Origin: Burkholderia pyrrocinia
Lineage (GTDB): Bacteria > Pseudomonadota > Gammaproteobacteria > Burkholderiales > Burkholderiaceae
Assembly: GCF_022809715.1 (NCBI RefSeq)
Contig: NZ_CP094459.1
Coordinates: forward strand, 558,001 to 622,000
DNA length: 64,000 bases
Direction of reading: 5' to 3'
The translations under genes were made by a program, and so were the position numbers. This document shows, piece after piece, positions 61,106 to 64,000 of this stretch. Numbering within the stretch: position 1 is the first letter of the stretch; every line of letters begins with the position of its first letter. The notes below the pieces were generated by a model that searched no databases, was not told where the DNA came from, and was given only the letters and a program-made list of their open reading frames with translations.

Positions 61106-62617
61106 GTGTCAGCGGCACTGCGTTTTGACAATATCGGCAAGGTATTTCCCGGCGTGCGCGCACTCGACGGCATTTCGTTCGACGTGCATGCGGGCGAGGT
61201 GCATGGCCTGATGGGCGAGAACGGCGCGGGCAAGTCGACGCTGCTGAAGATTCTCGGCGGCGAATACCAGCCCGATGCGGGCAGCGTGCTGGTCGACGGC
61301 CAGCCCGTGCAGTTCGCGAGTGCGGCGGCGTCGATCGCGGCCGGCATCGCGGTGATTCACCAGGAGCTGCAGTACGTACCCGACCTGACGGTCGCGGAAA
61401 ACCTGCTGCTCGGCCGCCTGCCGAACGCGTTCGGCTGGGTGAAAAAGCGCGAGGCGAAGCGCTACGTGCGCGAGCGGCTCGCCGCGATGGGCGTCGACCT
61501 CGATCCCGACGCGAAGCTCGGGCGGCTGTCGATCGCTCAGCGGCAGATGGTCGAGATCTGCAAGGCGCTGATGCGCAATGCGCGCGTGATCGCGCTCGAC
61601 GAACCGACGAGCTCGCTGTCGCATCGCGAGACCGAGGTGCTGTTCAAGCTCGTCGACGACCTGCGCGCGCAGGGCCGCGCGCTGATCTACATCTCGCACC
61701 GGATGGACGAGATCTACCGGCTGTGCGATGCGTGCACGATCTTCCGCGACGGGCGCAAGATCGCGTCGCACGATGCGCTTGCCGACGTGCCGCGCGAGCG
61801 GCTCGTCGCCGAGATGGTCGGGCGCGAGATTTCGGACATCTACCATTACGCGCCGCGCGCGCTCGGCGACGTGCGGTTTTCCGCCGAAGGCGTCGACGGC
61901 CCGGCGCTGCGCGAACCCGCGAGCTTCTCGGTGCGCGCGGGCGAGATCGTCGGTTTCTTCGGGCTGGTCGGCGCGGGCCGCAGCGAACTGATGCGGCTCG
62001 TGTACGGCGCGGACCGCCGGCGCGCGGGCGTGCTGACGCTCGACGGCGCGCGCATCGACGTGAAGCGCACCGGCGACGCGATCCGCCACGGCATCGTGCT
62101 GTGCCCCGAGGACCGCAAGGAAGAAGGGATCATTGCGATCGCATCGGTCGCGGAGAACATCAACATCAGCTGCCGCCGCCATTCGCTGCGCGCGGGGCTG
62201 TTCATCGACCGCAAGACCGAAAGCGAAACGGCCGACCGCTTCATCCAGCGGCTGAAGATCAAGACGCCGAACCGGCGGCAGAAGATCCGCTTCCTGTCCG
62301 GCGGCAACCAGCAGAAGGCGATCCTGTCGCGCTGGCTCGCGGAGCCCGACCTGAAGGTCGTGATCCTCGACGAGCCGACGCGCGGGATCGACGTCGGCGC
62401 GAAGCACGAGATCTACGACGTGATCTACCGGCTCGCGGAGCGCGGCTGCGCGATTGTGATGGTGTCGTCGGAACTGCCGGAAGTGCTCGGCGTGTCCGAT
62501 CGCATCGTCGTGATGCGCGAAGGCCGGATCGCGGGCGAGCTGCCGCGCGAACAGGCGAACGAGCACGCGGTGCTGAACCTCGCGCTGCCGCAGACGAGCG
62601 CCGCCCAGGCGGCCTGA
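61106..62617 (+). CDS. araG: Sugar ABC transporter ATPase AraG
   Basis: The 503-residue product has two ABC domains, as in AraG/RbsA/MglA. Domain 1 has Walker [29 protein letters not shown] and LDEPTSSL. Domain 2 has the degenerate [13 protein letters not shown], and [15 protein letters not shown] and [10 protein letters not shown]. Start codon is GTG 61106 with GTGAGGAG upstream. It lies between araF and araH. Confidence 0.94.
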   Translation: MSAALRFDNIGKVFPGVRALDGISFDVHAGEVHGLMGENGAGKSTLLKILGGEYQPDAGSVLVDGQPVQFASAAASIAAGIAVIHQELQYVPDLTVAENLLLGRLPNAFGWVKKREAKRYVRERLAAMGVDLDPDAKLGRLSIAQRQMVEICKALMRNARVIALDEPTSSLSHRETEVLFKLVDDLRAQGRALIYISHRMDEIYRLCDACTIFRDGRKIASHDALADVPRERLVAEMVGREISDIYHYAPRALGDVRFSAEGVDGPALREPASFSVRAGEIVGFFGLVGAGRSELMRLVYGADRRRAGVLTLDGARIDVKRTGDAIRHGIVLCPEDRKEEGIIAIASVAENINISCRRHSLRAGLFIDRKTESETADRFIQRLKIKTPNRRQKIRFLSGGNQQKAILSRWLAEPDLKVVILDEPTRGIDVGAKHEIYDVIYRLAERGCAIVMVSSELPEVLGVSDRIVVMREGRIAGELPREQANEHAVLNLALPQTSAAQAA

Positions 62618-62687
62618 CGCGGCGCACGACATTCGAATCGACCAGGCGCGGCGTGGGCCGCGCGATGCAGGAGCAGGAGACACAATC

Positions 62688-63704
62688 ATGCAAGTCAGGG
62701 AAAACCTCGCCGGCGCAGCCGTGAAGCAGTCGGCCGACGCGCTGGTTCCACAGCAAAGCGACCGGCAGAAGTGGTGGCAGCACCTCACCGAGTACAGCCT
62801 CATCGCGATCTTCGCGGTGATGTTCATCACGATGTCGCTGACGGTCGATCACTTCTTCTCGATCGACAACATGCTCGGCCTCGCGCTGTCGATCTCGCAG
62901 ATCGGCATGGTCGCGTGCACGATGATGTTCTGTCTCGCGTCGCGCGATTTCGACCTGTCGATCGGCTCGACCGTCGCGTTCTCGGGCGTGCTGTGCGCGA
63001 TGGTGCTGAACGCGACCGACAACACGTTCGTCGCGATCATTGCGGCGGTCGCGGCCGGCGCCGCGATCGGCTTCGTGAACGGCGCGGTGATCGCGTACCT
63101 GCGCATCAACGCGCTGATCACGACGCTCGCGACGATGGAGATCGTGCGCGGGCTCGGCTTCATCGTGTCGAAGGGGCAGGCGGTCGGCGTGTCGTCGGAT
63201 ACGTTCATCGCGCTCGGCGGCTTGTCGCTGTTCGGCGTATCGCTGCCGATCTGGGTCACGCTGCTGTGCTTCATCGCATTCGGCGTGCTGCTGAACCAGA
63301 CCGTGTACGGCCGCAACACGCTCGCGATCGGCGGCAACCCCGAGGCGTCGCGGCTCGCCGGGATCAACGTCGAACGCACGCGCGTGTACATCTTCCTGAT
63401 CCAGGGCGCGGTGACCGCGCTCGCGGGCGTGATCCTCGCGTCGCGCATCACGTCGGGCCAGCCGAACGCCGCGCAGGGCTTCGAGCTGAACGTGATCTCC
63501 GCGTGCGTGCTCGGCGGCGTGTCGCTGATGGGCGGCCGTGCGACGATCTCGGGCGTCGTGATCGGCGTGCTGATCATGGGTACCGTCGAGAACGTGATGA
63601 ACCTGCTGAACATCGACGCGTTCTACCAGTACCTGGTGCGCGGCGCGATCCTGCTCGCGGCGGTGCTGCTCGACCAGCTGAAGAACCGCGGCGTACGCGA
63701 CTGA
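62688..63704 (+). CDS. araH: Sugar ABC transporter permease AraH
   Basis: The 338-residue membrane protein has about eight to ten hydrophobic segments and the BPD_transp_2 family motifs, including SRDFDLSIGSTVAFSGVLCAMVL near residue 85 and GGNPEASRLAGINVERTRVY near 220. The N-terminal 30 residues are polar. It completes the AraFGH importer; two permease copies likely form the channel. It follows araG by 70 nt. Confidence 0.93.
   Translation: MQVRENLAGAAVKQSADALVPQQSDRQKWWQHLTEYSLIAIFAVMFITMSLTVDHFFSIDNMLGLALSISQIGMVACTMMFCLASRDFDLSIGSTVAFSGVLCAMVLNATDNTFVAIIAAVAAGAAIGFVNGAVIAYLRINALITTLATMEIVRGLGFIVSKGQAVGVSSDTFIALGGLSLFGVSLPIWVTLLCFIAFGVLLNQTVYGRNTLAIGGNPEASRLAGINVERTRVYIFLIQGAVTALAGVILASRITSGQPNAAQGFELNVISACVLGGVSLMGGRATISGVVIGVLIMGTVENVMNLLNIDAFYQYLVRGAILLAAVLLDQLKNRGVRD

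Positions 63705-64000
<296 letters not shown>

Overview
The window looks like a chromosomal segment of a Burkholderia, probably of the B. cepacia complex. The evidence is the very high GC content, the strong GC bias at third codon positions, and the order of housekeeping genes: dcw cluster to ftsZ, lpxC/dciA/secA, pilBCD-coaE-zapD-yacG, rplU-rpmA-obgE-proB, the nrdAB block, accBC-prmA and mpl-aroE-mtgA. This assignment rests on recognising protein families and gene order, not on a search. Almost all of the window is core genome. I see no insertion sequence, prophage, CRISPR array, integrase or toxin-antitoxin pair.

Layout. 1-7.6 kb: the end of the division and cell-wall cluster (murG end, murC, ddlB, ftsQ, ftsA, ftsZ), a peroxiredoxin and lpxC. 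7.6-14 kb: dciA (reverse), secA, argJ, an AAA ATPase and a Nudix hydrolase. 14-22 kb, reverse strand: yacG, zapD, coaE, pilD, pilC, a short pilB, a CorC/HlyC-type protein, tRNA-Pro(CGG) and ispB. 22-25 kb: rplU, rpmA, obgE, proB. 25-33 kb: a CNP1-like lipoprotein, rppH, proS, marC, a purine phosphoribosyltransferase, ffh, a CcsA-like protein, a PP0621-type small protein and ampD. 33-39.3 kb: nrdA and nrdB with NrdR-type operators, then a gap full of hairpins and a lysine/alanine-rich histone H1-like gene. 39.4-47.7 kb, reverse strand: a glycine-zipper lipoprotein, a PfkB kinase, tpx, a zinc-ribbon membrane protein, prmA, accC, accB, aroQ, a TlpA-like thioredoxin and an uncharacterised protein. 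47.9-53.7 kb: mpl, yqiA, an RNase II-type gene, aroE, mtgA. 54-56.2 kb: a serine carboxypeptidase-like lipoprotein and an EF-hand-like secreted protein. 56.4-64 kb: a sugar operon (IclR regulator, dgoK, dgoA, SDR, araFGH, SDR cut by the window end).

How the genes work together. Peptidoglycan is the main theme. murC, ddlB and mtgA build it, mpl and ampD recycle it, and ftsQ/A/Z and zapD (with secA for export) place it during division. The sugar operon joins an arabinose-type ABC importer to 2-keto-3-deoxygalactonate kinase and aldolase and to two SDR candidates for aldose 1-dehydrogenases. This points to oxidative (De Ley-Doudoroff type) use of galactose or a related aldose, under an IclR regulator.

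The less ordinary material lies between genes. It includes a chain of five strong hairpins between nrdB and the H1-like gene with no coding bias (38331-38542), two NrdR-type boxes 31 bp apart on a good promoter followed by a long structured nrdA leader, a terminator-like hairpin directly before proS, an inverted repeat next to the zapD ribosome-binding site, a 14-bp hairpin between araF and araG, and a 33-codon upstream ORF before the IclR gene.
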